Positions 34,304 to 43,054 of a stretch of 54,370 bases of DNA are shown in pieces (the stretch's first letter is position 1; each line of letters opens with the position of its first letter). The notes beneath the pieces were generated by a model that was not told the DNA's origin, searched no databases, and saw nothing but the letters and a program-made list of their open reading frames with translations. Both the position numbers and the translations under genes were made by a program. Origin of the DNA: Planctomycetota bacterium (GTDB lineage: Bacteria > Planctomycetota > Brocadiia > Brocadiales > Bathyanammoxibiaceae). The stretch spans positions 6,322 through 60,691 of the forward strand of contig JAHFOV010000005.1 of NCBI GenBank assembly GCA_023261505.1, written 5' to 3'.

Positions 34304-34489
34304 ATGTATTTATTGCAAGCCATAGTGGCAGGTCTGGTCATAATGATACTAGTGTTGGGCTTCTTTGCCTTCCATGTCCTTTTTCGCATGTACGTTTGGC
34401 CAGAAACTTATAGAAAAAGAGAGGGGGGGGAAATGGAAGGTGGAATGAAGGTTCAAAAAAGGCTAAAATCCCCTGAAAAGGGGCAGTAA
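34304..34489 (+). CDS. Possible small single-helix membrane protein
   Basis: 61 residues: one hydrophobic helix (LLQAIVAGLVIMILVLGFFAFHVLF) followed by a charged tail (ETYRKREGGE..KVQKRLKSPEKGQ). It begins 42 bp after lpxB. No Shine-Dalgarno sequence and no recognised family. The hydrophobic N-terminus with a basic C-terminus is plausible for a small inner-membrane protein, but it could also be a chance ORF. Confidence 0.35.
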   Translation: MYLLQAIVAGLVIMILVLGFFAFHVLFRMYVWPETYRKREGGEMEGGMKVQKRLKSPEKGQ

Positions 34490-34839
34490 ATTAAACTTGT
34501 CATTCTGAGTCCGCCTCAGGCGGAACAGCTTTTACCCAGGATTTTTCAGAGACCCCAATATCTCTACTACGATACTTTCCCTTCCACCGTCCTCTGAAAT
34601 CCAGCCCCTACCCTCAGTTGTCTCAGTCGGGTTGTTCACGGGAATTCCCCCAAAACCTAACTGGACTCAATAAAGGCCGGAGGCCGGCCTCCCCTATATA
34701 TTCCCTATATATTCTTCTAATAAAAAAAATATATAGGGTTCTCGCGGCTGAGATTAAAGAACCGGTGGGTAAAACGCCAAAGCGCAAGGCGCCACAGATG
34801 CGTGGTACGCGACTTTAGTGTCGCCCTAGAGAAACCAAC

Positions 34840-34948
34840 GTGCCAGACAAGTCATTCCAGAGATCCACCAAAAAGATAGGCGGATTCGCTTAATTCGGAT
34901 TCGCCAATCATTGTGGCGAACAAATCCACTTGCGGCGTGACTGGCACG
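34840..34948. repeat. Family C MITE-like element, copy 1
   Basis: Outer inverted repeat GTGCCAG..CTGGCAC. Inside are hairpins built from TCCACCAAAAAGATAGGCGG and TTCGCCAATCATTGTGGCGAA. It lies directly downstream (minus strand) of the 6S-like candidate. Confidence 0.8.
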
Positions 34949-34964
34949 CTACATTACACAACTT

Positions 34965-35201
34965 CCCCCGCTCCTGGCAGTTCGTAAGGGTGAGATTAGG
35001 TGGAAGCTGACGTCATACCTCCACATTTATACGCGGTAGGCGGGTAACCTCCGCAAATTTTGAAAGAGCTTTAAGGCCTTACACCTTTTACAGCCTTAAG
35101 ATGGTGGTTCACCCACAGGCCTTTGATAACGAGCATCCCCAAGATGTCTCCTTATCTAGCTCAACGGCACCCTTCACGAATCACTGCCAGGGAGCAAGGG
35201 G
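34965..35201 (-). ncRNA. Structured RNA candidate, 6S-like
   Basis: About 237 nt on the minus strand. A TATAAT box lies at 35207-35212, and the predicted 5' end (CCCCTTGCTCCCTGGCAG) coincides with the start of a long closing stem: GCTCC, CTGGCAGT and TTCGTGAAGGG on the 5' side pair with CCCTTACGAA, ACTGCCAG and GGAGC on the 3' side. The 5' side continues GGGTGCCGTTGAGC, similar in layout to the start of the 6S bubble, which has a (T/C)TGAGCC motif after the closing stem. Inner hairpins include CTTAAGGC/GCCTTAAG and GTGGA/TCCAC. 6S RNA binds RNA polymerase by imitating an open promoter. The RNA assignment is moderately supported; the 6S identity is a guess from the stem and position of the motif. 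Confidence 0.45.
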
Positions 35202-35206
35202 ATAAA

Positions 35207-35212
35207 ATTATA
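35207..35212 (-). promoter_or_regulatory. TATAAT -10 box before the RNA candidate
   Basis: Perfect TATAAT read on the minus strand, about 7 nt before the closing stem of the RNA at 34965-35201. A -35 element is not clear (TTGAAA at ~20 bp spacing). Confidence 0.45.
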
Positions 35213-35417
35213 CTATAAGTTTACCACCTTTTTTTCAAAATGGCAACCTGGATGAAAAACTTTTTTGTAAACCTTTGGGCTAACTACACTTATGTAAACA
35301 AATAAACAGTTAACTACATCAAGCTTAGGGTATGGTGGAGGCTTTGCACCTGTACATTTGTAGTCAAAAATTAAAATGAGACCGCGCTGCAAAAGCAGCA
35401 AAATTGCATGTTTAATG

Positions 35418-35557
35418 TAGCCGCACCCTTTTATGGGTGCGTATAACGCAGGCTAAAGTTCGCCATAGGCGAATCTGTTCGCCACAAAAATTGGCGAATC
35501 CGAAATAAGCGAATCCGCCTATCTTTTTGGTGGACCTCAGGCATGACCTGCGGCTAC
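35418..35557. repeat. Family C MITE-like element, copy 2
   Basis: Starts GTAGCCGCA and ends TGCGGCTAC. Contains a GCACCC..GGGTGC hairpin, GTTCGCC..GGCGAA hairpins and GGCGAATCCG..GCGAATCCGCC. Downstream of ogg. Confidence 0.8.
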
Positions 35558-35594
35558 CCTTAAATTTGTGATTAGACTACTTTTTCAGAAGTCT

Positions 35595-36467
35595 CTACTT
35601 CTTGAAAAAATCCCTCCCCAGGGCTGTCCTTGAGTAGTAATAGAGGTACTGCTGGGCATAACCTCCATAGTTGCCAAAGTAGTCCCTAGCGAAGGAGTTA
35701 ATCAATTTAGGTGAAACTTTTTGGCCCTTAAAATAAAAGGTGCGTAATGCCCTCTCTATCCATCTATCTACAGGAAAGGCCTCTACAAAGCCCAGGGAAA
35801 ATAGGAGTACACAATCCGCCACCTTTTCTCCTACCCCTGGCAGTTCCATTAATCTCCCCTTCGCCTCAGTATAAGGCAATGACTTCAAGGATTCTAAAAA
35901 ACGCCTGTCCGCAGTCCGAGAAATCTCGCAAATGTAATTAGACCTAAAGCCCAGGCCTGTTTCTTTGAGCAGGGGCACGGCATGCCGCGCCGCTACGTTT
36001 CTTACATCGTCAGGTTCCGGCAGGCTGTACCCCTTGACCTCGCCCAGGCGAACTTCTCTTCCGAATGCCCTGGCCAGGCCATCCAGACATCTCTGTATCT
36101 TTGGGATGTTAGAGGCAATAGAACAGATATAGGATAAGAGACAGTCCCAGGGGTCTTGTCTTATAAGCCTGAGGCCGTAGTACAAGTGGAAGGCCTTCTT
36201 AGTGTACCTGTCCTGTGGTATCTCAGCTAATATATCTTTTAGAGCGGTATCAAGAGAAAAAAAATGTCTAATAAAATCCTTATCTGCCCCTGAAAACTCC
36301 AGTCGGTCGCTATCCTGTCTTACCCTAAAAAATTTATTTCCTGAATGGATGTAGTACCAATCCCCCACCCTTTTGTATCTGAAGAACTGTCCACACTCCA
36401 TTGTGTGGATTAGATGAAAATCTCTCACCTTAACAGAAGATGTCTGTTCAATAGATTTTTTAATCAA
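35595..36467 (-). CDS. ogg: 8-oxoguanine DNA glycosylase (OGG1-type)
   Basis: 290 residues. OGG1-type N-terminal domain (TMECGQFFRYKR), then the helix-hairpin-helix and GPD region: MELPGVGEKVADCVLLFSL, carrying the catalytic Lys at VGEKVADC, and the PVDRW Asp. Excises 8-oxo-guanine opposite C and nicks the strand. It is more like OGG1/AlkA-fold bacterial Ogg than MutY (no Fe-S Cys). A GTAGCGGC..GTGCCCCT-type repeat at 35971-35996 is read in frame as NVAARHAVPLL, close to the start of the conserved core. Divergent from dnaA across a 347 bp AT-rich gap. Confidence 0.88.
   Translation of the reverse strand: MIKKSIEQTSSVKVRDFHLIHTMECGQFFRYKRVGDWYYIHSGNKFFRVRQDSDRLEFSGADKDFIRHFFSLDTALKDILAEIPQDRYTKKAFHLYYGLRLIRQDPWDCLLSYICSIASNIPKIQRCLDGLARAFGREVRLGEVKGYSLPEPDDVRNVAARHAVPLLKETGLGFRSNYICEISRTADRRFLESLKSLPYTEAKGRLMELPGVGEKVADCVLLFSLGFVEAFPVDRWIERALRTFYFKGQKVSPKLINSFARDYFGNYGGYAQQYLYYYSRTALGRDFFKK
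35971..35996. repeat. Family A variant palindrome, in-frame in ogg
   Basis: AGGGGCACGGCATGCCGCGCCGCTAC, an imperfect palindrome read on the minus strand as VAARHAVPLL at residues ~158-166 of the glycosylase. It is related to the VGARRAMPLL segment of the Fe-S oxidoreductase. Confidence 0.7.
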
Positions 36468-36814
36468 CGTCTTTTGATAGTGGAGAGGTTTACTGAATTT
36501 TTATACTTGCAAGTCTTTCTAAAAATACGATTTAAGTTTTCTTAGGATAGAAACATTAAATGTATTACAAGCCTGTGTTAAGTAAAACTAATTTCGCATA
36601 AAAAATCTTACGAAAACTTACGCTCTCCAATCTTATTGATAGAGTGAGTCTTATAAATATTATACAGTTTATAATTAAAGGTCAGTTGAAAATTCTAATA
36701 CCTTTTGTTTTGACATTCCATAATTTTCTAGTAACATGCGTATCGAAAACTTGCGAAGCCTACCGTAGAGGATACGATGCCCGCAGAGAGTTTTCTAACT
36801 TTTAGGGTGGCGGT
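36468..36814. other. AT-rich divergent region between ogg and dnaA
   Basis: 347 bp, strongly AT-rich. Contains the probable dnaA promoter. No TTATCCACA-type DnaA box, tandem repeat or clear DUE was found by eye. No gene. Confidence 0.6.
36710..36737 (+). promoter_or_regulatory. Probable dnaA promoter
   Basis: TTGACA at 36710-36715, a 16 bp spacer and TAACAT at 36732-36737, about 78 bp before the dnaA start. Confidence 0.5.
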
Positions 36815-38200
36815 TTGGGACATAGTAACAATGAACTCTGGGCCAAAGTCTTAGAAAATATCCAGAATCAGGTTGGCCCTTTTACCTTTAATCTCTGGTT
36901 CAGGAACACAGAACTCCTTTCCTGTTGCAGTGGCCGCTGCGAGATAGGCGTACCTAACTCCTTCACAGGTGTGTGGCTCCAGAGACATTTCCTGTCCGTA
37001 ATACAAGAAAAGCTTGCTAATGCCATAGGAAAGGGTGTGGAAGTTGGGTTCTCCATTAACGGTAATAATCCCGAACTTTCTCAGGCAGTTTGCAATGTTC
37101 CTAGTGAGGCAGCAAAGGAAGAATCCCAGGTAAACAATAAAGGCATAAAGGACCAGGCCCCTCTCCCGCTACCTTCGAGGGTCTATAGGCTTGAGGATTT
37201 CATAGTAGGGCCTTCTAACCAGCTCGCCTATGTTTCAGCACTGGAGATTCTAAAGGATTCCAGGCCTTCTAATTTCAACTCCCTGTTCATATACGGCCCG
37301 GTTGGACTAGGGAAGACCCATATCTTACAAGGCATATGGAATTTCTTTAAGGAAGGGGGTCAGCCCCTAAAAGCAGTATACATGCCGGCTGAAGACTGGA
37401 CTAATGAGTTTATTCAAGCCCTTAAGGGTGGAAAGGTTGAAGACTTCAGGCGTAAGTATAGAAAAGTGGATGTCTTGCTTATGGATGATGTACATTTCCT
37501 CTCCAGTAAAGAGGGCATTCAGGAGGAGCTTACCCATACTATAAACTCCTTGGCCCATGCCTCCAAGAGGATTATTTTTGCCAGTGACGCCCATCCAAAG
37601 CTAATAAGGGAACTTAAAGAGAGTCTGGCGAATCGCATGATGGGCGGAATGATTGCGGAGATACATCCACCAGATTTTAGTACTACCTTTGCCATTGTTA
37701 AAGCAAAAGTTGAAAAGCTTGGACACAATTTTTCTGAAGAAGTATTGCAATGCATGGCTGAAGGTCTTAAAGGACGCAGTATAAGAGGGATTGAGAGCAC
37801 GCTGACCGCAATACTTGCCCATACAGTTACCTATAAAAAAGAAGTAGATGTAAAGCTTGTTAAGGAAGTTCTGACCCAGTTATTTGGCCAGAAGAGGAGA
37901 CAGGTGAGCCTGGAAGATATAGGGCTAGTAATTAGGAACCACTTTAATCTTACCGCCCACGAATTACATTCCCCAGAAAGAAGGCGCTCCCGCCTCCTTC
38001 CCAGGCGGCTTTGTTGTTATTTTGCCAGGATGCTGACTAATTATTCACATGAAGAAATAGGTCGCCATTTCGGTAACAAAAAGCACACTTTTTGTGTAAC
38101 TTCTATAGCGAAAATGAAAATAAGGCTTGAAAAAGATGTTGAATTCCTTAAACTTGTGGAAAAACTGCAGGGAGAAATAACGCGCAGGACTTTTGTCTAG
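36815..38200 (+). CDS. dnaA: Chromosomal replication initiator DnaA (divergent domain IV)
   Basis: 461 residues. N-terminal domain I (LWAKVLENIQNQVGPFTFNLWF) continues into a variable linker, then the AAA+ core: Walker A GPVGLGKTH (Lys167), Walker B VLLMDDVHFL, and a C-terminal helix-turn-helix domain IV (residues ~370-450). Starts the replication cycle at oriC. The start is TTG at 36815. The domain IV signature is altered: family DHTTV is KHTFC here (GNKKHTFCVTSI), so the box-contacting Asp is Lys. It stands alone; no dnaN or gyrB follows. A replication-initiator role is likely but recognition specificity may differ. Confidence 0.88.
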   Translation: MGHSNNELWAKVLENIQNQVGPFTFNLWFRNTELLSCCSGRCEIGVPNSFTGVWLQRHFLSVIQEKLANAIGKGVEVGFSINGNNPELSQAVCNVPSEAAKEESQVNNKGIKDQAPLPLPSRVYRLEDFIVGPSNQLAYVSALEILKDSRPSNFNSLFIYGPVGLGKTHILQGIWNFFKEGGQPLKAVYMPAEDWTNEFIQALKGGKVEDFRRKYRKVDVLLMDDVHFLSSKEGIQEELTHTINSLAHASKRIIFASDAHPKLIRELKESLANRMMGGMIAEIHPPDFSTTFAIVKAKVEKLGHNFSEEVLQCMAEGLKGRSIRGIESTLTAILAHTVTYKKEVDVKLVKEVLTQLFGQKRRQVSLEDIGLVIRNHFNLTAHELHSPERRRSRLLPRRLCCYFARMLTNYSHEEIGRHFGNKKHTFCVTSIAKMKIRLEKDVEFLKLVEKLQGEITRRTFV

Positions 38201-38486
38201 AGACGATTCTAAGAACTTTAAAATGAATAGCTTACGCACCTGAATGAATATCTAAGCTTTTTATTCAAAATTGACGTTTATTTTATTAAAAATTCACCAT
38301 TTTTGACCATTTTTCACACATTTTAGGTAATATTTTGCTAAGGGGGGTAAGGGGGGGAACGGCTGGAGATTATAATTTTATATCTGTGATAAGGCACAAC
38401 TCTGGCAGCATTGCACCTTCTTCCTTTGCAGATTTTATATTAATTGAGACTGTCTTACCTCATCACGGACTTGCGAAGAAAGATCC
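38201..38486. other. dnaA-pepP intergenic region
   Basis: 286 bp, AT-rich. Contains a GGGGGGTAAGGGGGG tract at 38341-38358 and no clear DnaA boxes. Nothing else recognised. Confidence 0.5.
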
Positions 38487-39560
38487 TTGAATATTAACAA
38501 CCGGCTTCACCTTTTACAGCAGAAAATAGCTAAGAAAGGCCTGGAAGGGCTTGTTATTACAAAACTCCCTAATATAAGGTATTTAAGCGGCTTCACAGGC
38601 TCAGAGGCACTCATCCTCCTTTCCATGGACAAGTCCATTTTTCTTACTGATTTCCGTTATATCGAACAGGCTCAAGGAGAATGCAGAGGCCTGGAAATAG
38701 TAGAAAGAAAAAAACCCGCCATCAAGGCCCTGGTGAACTTGGTGAAAAAACTGCGGCTAAAGGTGCTGGGTTTTGAATCTGAGTCATTGACTTTTGCTCA
38801 GTATTCGGAGCTCAAGTCAAAGGTAAGAAAAGTGATACCTGTAAAAGGAATGGTAGAAGAGATGAGGGAGGTGAAGGAAGAAGAGGAAATAAATTTAATA
38901 AGGGGCGTATTGAAAGTGACAGAGCAGGCCTTTGAAAAGGTGTTAAAGGATATTAGCCCCGGTCTGACAGAGAAGCAGATTGCCAACAGATTAGAGTTTA
39001 ACATGAAGGAGGGCGGGGCTGAAGGAACATCCTTTGACACGATATGTGCAGTGGGAGAAAGGGCCTCTCTGCCCCACGCCCACCCGTCGGATGTAGCAGT
39101 TAAGCCTGGAGTTGGCCTCCTGATAGACTGGGGTGCAAAGTGGATGTCATATAATTCTGACTTGACAAGGGTTCTATTCCTTAATAGAATCTCACATCAG
39201 GCTCGAAAGATATACCAGATTGTGAAAAAGGCCCAAAGCCTTGCCATTGAAATGGTAAGGGAAGGTGTGAGTGCAAGGGAAGTAGACCTGGCAGCCAGGA
39301 GGTATATAGAGAGTCAAGGCTACGGTAAAAATTTTGGTCACGGCCTTGGGCATGGTATTGGTCTAGAGGTTCATGAAAGCCCCCGTATATGCAAAACTAA
39401 CCGAAAACCTCTTAAAGCGGGGATGGTTATTACCATAGAACCAGGAATATACTTGCCTAAGTGGGGAGGTGTGAGGATAGAGGATATGGTGCTCGTAAAG
39501 AAGGCGGGTTGTGAAGTCTTGAGCCATACCCCAAAAGCACTAGAAGCGGTAATACTGTGA
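38487..39560 (+). CDS. pepP: Xaa-Pro aminopeptidase family M24B
   Basis: 357 residues. N-terminal creatinase-like domain then a pita-bread catalytic domain with all five metal ligands: Asp in LIDWGAKW, Asp in NSDLTRV, His in GHGLGHGIGLEVHE, Glu in TIEPGIYLP and Glu in VRIEDMV. Removes N-terminal residues preceding proline in the cytoplasm. The start is the TTG at 38487, which gives a complete N-terminus; Shine-Dalgarno signal is weak. It precedes accB and accC as in the common pepQ-efp-accB-accC order, but efp (elongation factor P) is missing between them. Confidence 0.9.
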   Translation: MNINNRLHLLQQKIAKKGLEGLVITKLPNIRYLSGFTGSEALILLSMDKSIFLTDFRYIEQAQGECRGLEIVERKKPAIKALVNLVKKLRLKVLGFESESLTFAQYSELKSKVRKVIPVKGMVEEMREVKEEEEINLIRGVLKVTEQAFEKVLKDISPGLTEKQIANRLEFNMKEGGAEGTSFDTICAVGERASLPHAHPSDVAVKPGVGLLIDWGAKWMSYNSDLTRVLFLNRISHQARKIYQIVKKAQSLAIEMVREGVSAREVDLAARRYIESQGYGKNFGHGLGHGIGLEVHESPRICKTNRKPLKAGMVITIEPGIYLPKWGGVRIEDMVLVKKAGCEVLSHTPKALEAVIL

Positions 39561-39623
39561 CACCTTATGAAGACGGAAAGAATTTATAGCCTGAGCAAGA
39601 GGGCTTTTAGAAGTATGGAGACT

Positions 39624-40079
39624 ATGAATAAAATAAAAGAGCTCATCTCTTTGATGAACACCAACAACCTTGTAGAAATTGAAGTTCAGGAGGATGACCT
39701 CCGTATAAAGGTGAGGCGCGGCGACGGTATCCAACACTCTGTCCTCCCCGCCCATCAGCTTACTGGTGTCGCTGAGGAAAGACAACCCCTCCTGACGCAG
39801 AAGGACAACCTCCTCGCTATATCTTCTCCCATGGTTGGTACTTTCTACAAGGCTCCTACACCTGGGGCAAAACCTTTTGTTGAAGCAGGTGATACGGTAG
39901 AACCTGAATCGGTAGTTTGTGTCATTGAAGCCATGAAGATTATAAATGAAATTAAGGCAGAACTATCTGGTAAGATAGTAGAGGTACTAGTGGAGGACGG
40001 GAAAGCAGTGGAGTATGGACAACCTCTCTTCAGGGTTTTACCTGTCTCACCTGAACAGTCAGCCCAACAACAGAGATAA
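39624..40079 (+). CDS. accB: Biotin carboxyl carrier protein of acetyl-CoA carboxylase
   Basis: 151 residues from the ATG at 39624, giving the family-typical start [11 protein letters not shown] and GGAG just upstream; two ATGs further upstream (39567, 39615) would add 3 to 19 non-conserved residues. N-terminal helix, Pro/Ala-poor linker, then the lipoyl/biotinyl domain with the biotin Lys in [12 protein letters not shown]. Carries CO2 from biotin carboxylase (accC, starting 2 bp downstream) to the carboxyltransferase for malonyl-CoA synthesis. Confidence 0.93.
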   Translation: MNKIKELISLMNTNNLVEIEVQEDDLRIKVRRGDGIQHSVLPAHQLTGVAEERQPLLTQKDNLLAISSPMVGTFYKAPTPGAKPFVEAGDTVEPESVVCVIEAMKIINEIKAELSGKIVEVLVEDGKAVEYGQPLFRVLPVSPEQSAQQQR

Positions 40080-40081
40080 AG

Positions 40082-41431
40082 ATGTTTTCTAGAATATTAG
40101 TTGCCAACAGGGGGGAAATAGCACTAAGAATTATCAGGGCTTGTCGTGAGCTCGGCATCGAGACCGTTGCAGTCTTCTCCAAAGCGGATGAAAATGCCAG
40201 ATACCTCAGACATGCCGATGACAGGGTATGCATAGGCCCTCCTCCATCTGAGCAAAGCTACCTCAATATCCCCAGCATTATCAGCGCAGCAGAAATTACA
40301 GATGTGGAGGCCATCCACCCAGGTTACGGATTCCTCTCTGAGTCCAGTCATTTTGCAGAAATCTGTGAATCCTCCAACATCACCTTTATTGGACCCTCCT
40401 CTAAAGCCATGCAGCTTATGGGCAACAAGTCTCAGGCCAGAAAGGTCGCCATAGAAAACAAAATACCCGTCATACCAGGCAGCGCCTCCACCATTGCCAA
40501 CCAGCAAGAGGCCCTGGATATTGCCCATAAGATAGGCTACCCTGTACTGATAAAGGCCGCCGCAGGCGGAGGTGGAAGGGGCATGAGGATAGCCCATAAT
40601 GATGCCAGCCTGGTGAATGCCTTGGCCGTGGCCCAGAGAGAGGCCGAGGCTGCCTTTAAAGATTCCTCTATTTACATTGAAAAATATATAGAACGTGCCC
40701 GTCATGTAGAGGTCCAGATACTGGCGGACCAATACGGTAATATGATGCACCTTGGGGAGAGAGACTGCAGTCTACAGCGCCGCCACCAGAAACTTCTGGA
40801 GGAAACTCCCTCGCCAGGTATAACGCCGCAACTAAGAGGGGAACTTTATAAGGCCGCCCTTAAGATAGCCAAGGCCGTGAACTATACTAACGTCGGGACC
40901 GTAGAGTTCCTGGTGGACGAGAATGGCAAGTTCTATTTTATTGAAATGAACACCCGCCTTCAGGTAGAACACCCAATTACGGAAATGGTCACGGGCATAG
41001 ACCTTGTAAAAGAGCAGATAAAGATTGCTGCTGGTGAACCATTAAAGTATCGTCAAAAACACGTAAGGTTTGATGGTGTTGCAATAGAGTGTCGCATATA
41101 TGCCGAGGACCCTGATAACGGGTTCAGACCTCATCCGGGAAGGATTTCCACGTATCATGTCCCTGGAGGGAAAGGCGTAAGGGTAGACTCCCACGTCCAC
41201 CAGGGGTATGAGATACCACCTTTTTATGACTCTCTTATCAGCAAGCTCATAGTGCACCAGGCCACACGTCAGGAGAGTATCGCCTGTCTCAAGAGGGCAC
41301 TAGAAGAGTACGTTATAGAGGGCGTAAAGACCACCTTACCTCTTCACATGAAACTCCTCAACCACACTAACTTCCTCAACGGAAATTTTACCACCACCTT
41401 TGTTGAAGGGCTGATGGAACGCGAGCAGTAG
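40082..41431 (+). CDS. accC: Biotin carboxylase subunit of acetyl-CoA carboxylase
   Basis: 449 residues, the family norm. ATP-grasp enzyme: [11 protein letters not shown], the glycine-rich loop [10 protein letters not shown] and [15 protein letters not shown] are intact. Carboxylates biotin on AccB with bicarbonate and ATP. It is the second gene of the accBC unit, downstream of pepP. The carboxyltransferase genes accA and accD are not in the window. Confidence 0.95.
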   Translation: MFSRILVANRGEIALRIIRACRELGIETVAVFSKADENARYLRHADDRVCIGPPPSEQSYLNIPSIISAAEITDVEAIHPGYGFLSESSHFAEICESSNITFIGPSSKAMQLMGNKSQARKVAIENKIPVIPGSASTIANQQEALDIAHKIGYPVLIKAAAGGGGRGMRIAHNDASLVNALAVAQREAEAAFKDSSIYIEKYIERARHVEVQILADQYGNMMHLGERDCSLQRRHQKLLEETPSPGITPQLRGELYKAALKIAKAVNYTNVGTVEFLVDENGKFYFIEMNTRLQVEHPITEMVTGIDLVKEQIKIAAGEPLKYRQKHVRFDGVAIECRIYAEDPDNGFRPHPGRISTYHVPGGKGVRVDSHVHQGYEIPPFYDSLISKLIVHQATRQESIACLKRALEEYVIEGVKTTLPLHMKLLNHTNFLNGNFTTTFVEGLMEREQ

Positions 41432-41455
41432 GGCAGCACTTCTCTAAAAGAGCTT

Positions 41456-41484
41456 GTAGGGGCAGGTTTCAAACCTGCCCCTAC
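41456..41484. repeat. Family A palindrome at the accC/amt convergent junction
   Basis: GTAGGGGCAGG..CCTGCCCCTAC between convergent accC and the ammonium channel gene, followed by T-rich sequence on the plus strand. It could act as a bidirectional terminator. Confidence 0.8.
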
Positions 41485-41535
41485 TTTTAAACCCTTAAAC
41501 CTAATCTTGACCCCCTGGCCTCTATCTCTTTTGCA

Positions 41536-42711
41536 CTAGGCAAGGATTTCTTCCTCATCCGTGTATGGCACGCGCCGCCTGCCAAAGTAGGCTAGCACCT
41601 GCCCGGTAACGTAGCCTGTCACGAGTGCCAGCACGATTGCTATTATTATGCCTTTGAACTGATTATTGGCAGTTATTCCCGGCACCAAGAAAGCAGCAAT
41701 TATCCCACCCATAAGTCCTGGCCATCCGTGCAGGTTCGTTACTCCACAGGTATCTATTCCCTTTACCCAGTTCTGGAGGGCGGGCTGGATGGATACAAAA
41801 CCGATAGTGCTAAGAGTGCCTGCCAGTATCCCGATAATAAAGGCTGCAGGATGGCCAGCCGTGTCACAGGTGGCTCCTACACCAACGCCCCCTGCCAGCG
41901 CAGCATTGGCAATATCCCCAATGGCAATCTTTCCCCTGAGATTTGCCGAAACGATGTAGGTAGCTATAGTGGCCCCACAGAGTGCCAGGAACACGTTAAC
42001 TGCTGTAAAAGGTACCAGTTTCGGTTCGACCAGCCCCGCACAAAAACTGGGCCAGAAAAGCCACAAGACCATACTACCAAGCATGGAGAACTGGTCGCTG
42101 GTATGGTCTGCTTCTATAGGTGCAGTAAATTCCTCTTTGGTAGTCATAGTCATTACAACCGCTAACCCAAAGAGGGCACCAAAGGCATGTATTAATATAG
42201 AACCTCCTGTATCCACAAAGCCCCCTTTAGGGATAAGGCCTAACCCCGATTCCAACAGTATCCATTCATTTATCATATAACATGGAGTAAAGAGCAGTCC
42301 CAGGAGGAGGTACTGGGACATTTTCAGCCTCCCTAAAGGCGCCCCTGCACAGATAAGCAGGCTCGCCCCGGCAAATTCCGCCAGCAGGAGAGTGTCTACC
42401 TCACTCTTCGGTTCACCAATAAGCCCCTTGCTGCTTATGAATATGTATACAGGTACAGCAATGCTTACTAAAAGATAAGTAGCCGTTACGGCGCTACGTC
42501 CGTATTTCTTCACAAAAACCATAAGAAAACCGAATCCTACCAGTAACATGGCCATTACATGGATGGAGCGGTTATATTTTTGGACATCAACTATATGTTC
42601 TATGGCAGCTTCCGCTCCCTTCTTTTCTGTGGCCCACACGTTGGAAGTAGCCCACACTATCATCCCTGCCAGGAACAATGTTACTACTAATAAGAATGTA
42701 CCCTTACGCAT
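41536..42711 (-). CDS. Rh-type ammonium/ammonia channel
   Basis: 391 residues. An N-terminal signal-like helix (LLVVTLFLAGMIVWATS) is followed by ~11 membrane helices. The twin pore His are present: His175 in SILIHAFGALFGL and His328 in GVTNLHGWPGLMGG. These motifs are closer to Rh glycoproteins (HxFGAxFGL; NLHG) than to AmtB. Conducts NH3/NH4+ across the inner membrane. GAGGAGG precedes the start ATG. There is no glnK/glnB neighbour, unlike most amt genes. Divergent from the papain-like protease gene across 343 bp. Confidence 0.85.
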   Translation of the reverse strand: MRKGTFLLVVTLFLAGMIVWATSNVWATEKKGAEAAIEHIVDVQKYNRSIHVMAMLLVGFGFLMVFVKKYGRSAVTATYLLVSIAVPVYIFISSKGLIGEPKSEVDTLLLAEFAGASLLICAGAPLGRLKMSQYLLLGLLFTPCYMINEWILLESGLGLIPKGGFVDTGGSILIHAFGALFGLAVVMTMTTKEEFTAPIEADHTSDQFSMLGSMVLWLFWPSFCAGLVEPKLVPFTAVNVFLALCGATIATYIVSANLRGKIAIGDIANAALAGGVGVGATCDTAGHPAAFIIGILAGTLSTIGFVSIQPALQNWVKGIDTCGVTNLHGWPGLMGGIIAAFLVPGITANNQFKGIIIAIVLALVTGYVTGQVLAYFGRRRVPYTDEEEILA

Positions 42712-43054
42712 CTTGACCTCCTCTGGATTAAACGCTTAATAAGAAGAAAAGAGCTATGGATAACACTTTATCACCAAAAGGCCTTCTGCTATGTAAAGGC
42801 CTCGTACCTCCCAGGCGGTTTACAGTTATAATCTTTAACAAGCTAACTAGCACACAGGCAGTTTAGGGCAAAATGGTACTCCTTTTGAAAAAAATATCAA
42901 GGGAAAATCTTTAATCTTGACATTGAGATTGCAGAGTATTATAGATGAGGCTCACGATAGTTTGTGTGTTAACTGGAATGCATCCGTCTACAGTGTAACG
43001 GAGGGTTTCATTGGAGACAACATTACTATATCTTAAAGCGGAGGAGGGAAAGCC
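42712..43054. other. Divergent gap between the ammonium channel and protease genes
   Basis: 343 bp; holds the strong plus-strand promoter at 42917-42945 and a ~105 nt 5' leader. No ORF or known riboswitch was recognised. The minus strand carries no clear sigma54 (-24/-12) site. Confidence 0.55.
42917..42945 (+). promoter_or_regulatory. Strong sigma70-type promoter for the papain-like protease
   Basis: Consensus TTGACA at 42917-42922, a 17 bp spacer and TATAGA at 42940-42945. The implied transcript has a ~100 nt leader ending in GGAGGAGGG before the ATG at 43055. Confidence 0.65.

Larger units (their letters stand above)
34490..35594. other. 1.1 kb non-coding region with structured RNA candidate and MITE-like elements
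   Basis: Holds a short palindrome (34508-34525, CCGCCTCAGGCGG), an AT-rich inverted repeat (34702-34739, CCTATATATT..AATATATAGG), two family C elements (34840-34948 and 35418-35557) and the 6S-like RNA candidate (34965-35201). The ORFs crossing it match repeat sequence and are not called. Confidence 0.7.

Noticed and set aside
34618-34818. ORF of 66 codons in the non-coding region before ogg
   Set aside because: It runs across AT-rich inverted repeats, and no family resemblance was seen.
36468-38486. oriC next to dnaA
   Set aside because: No cluster of DnaA boxes or AT-rich tandem repeats was recognised; location alone is not enough.
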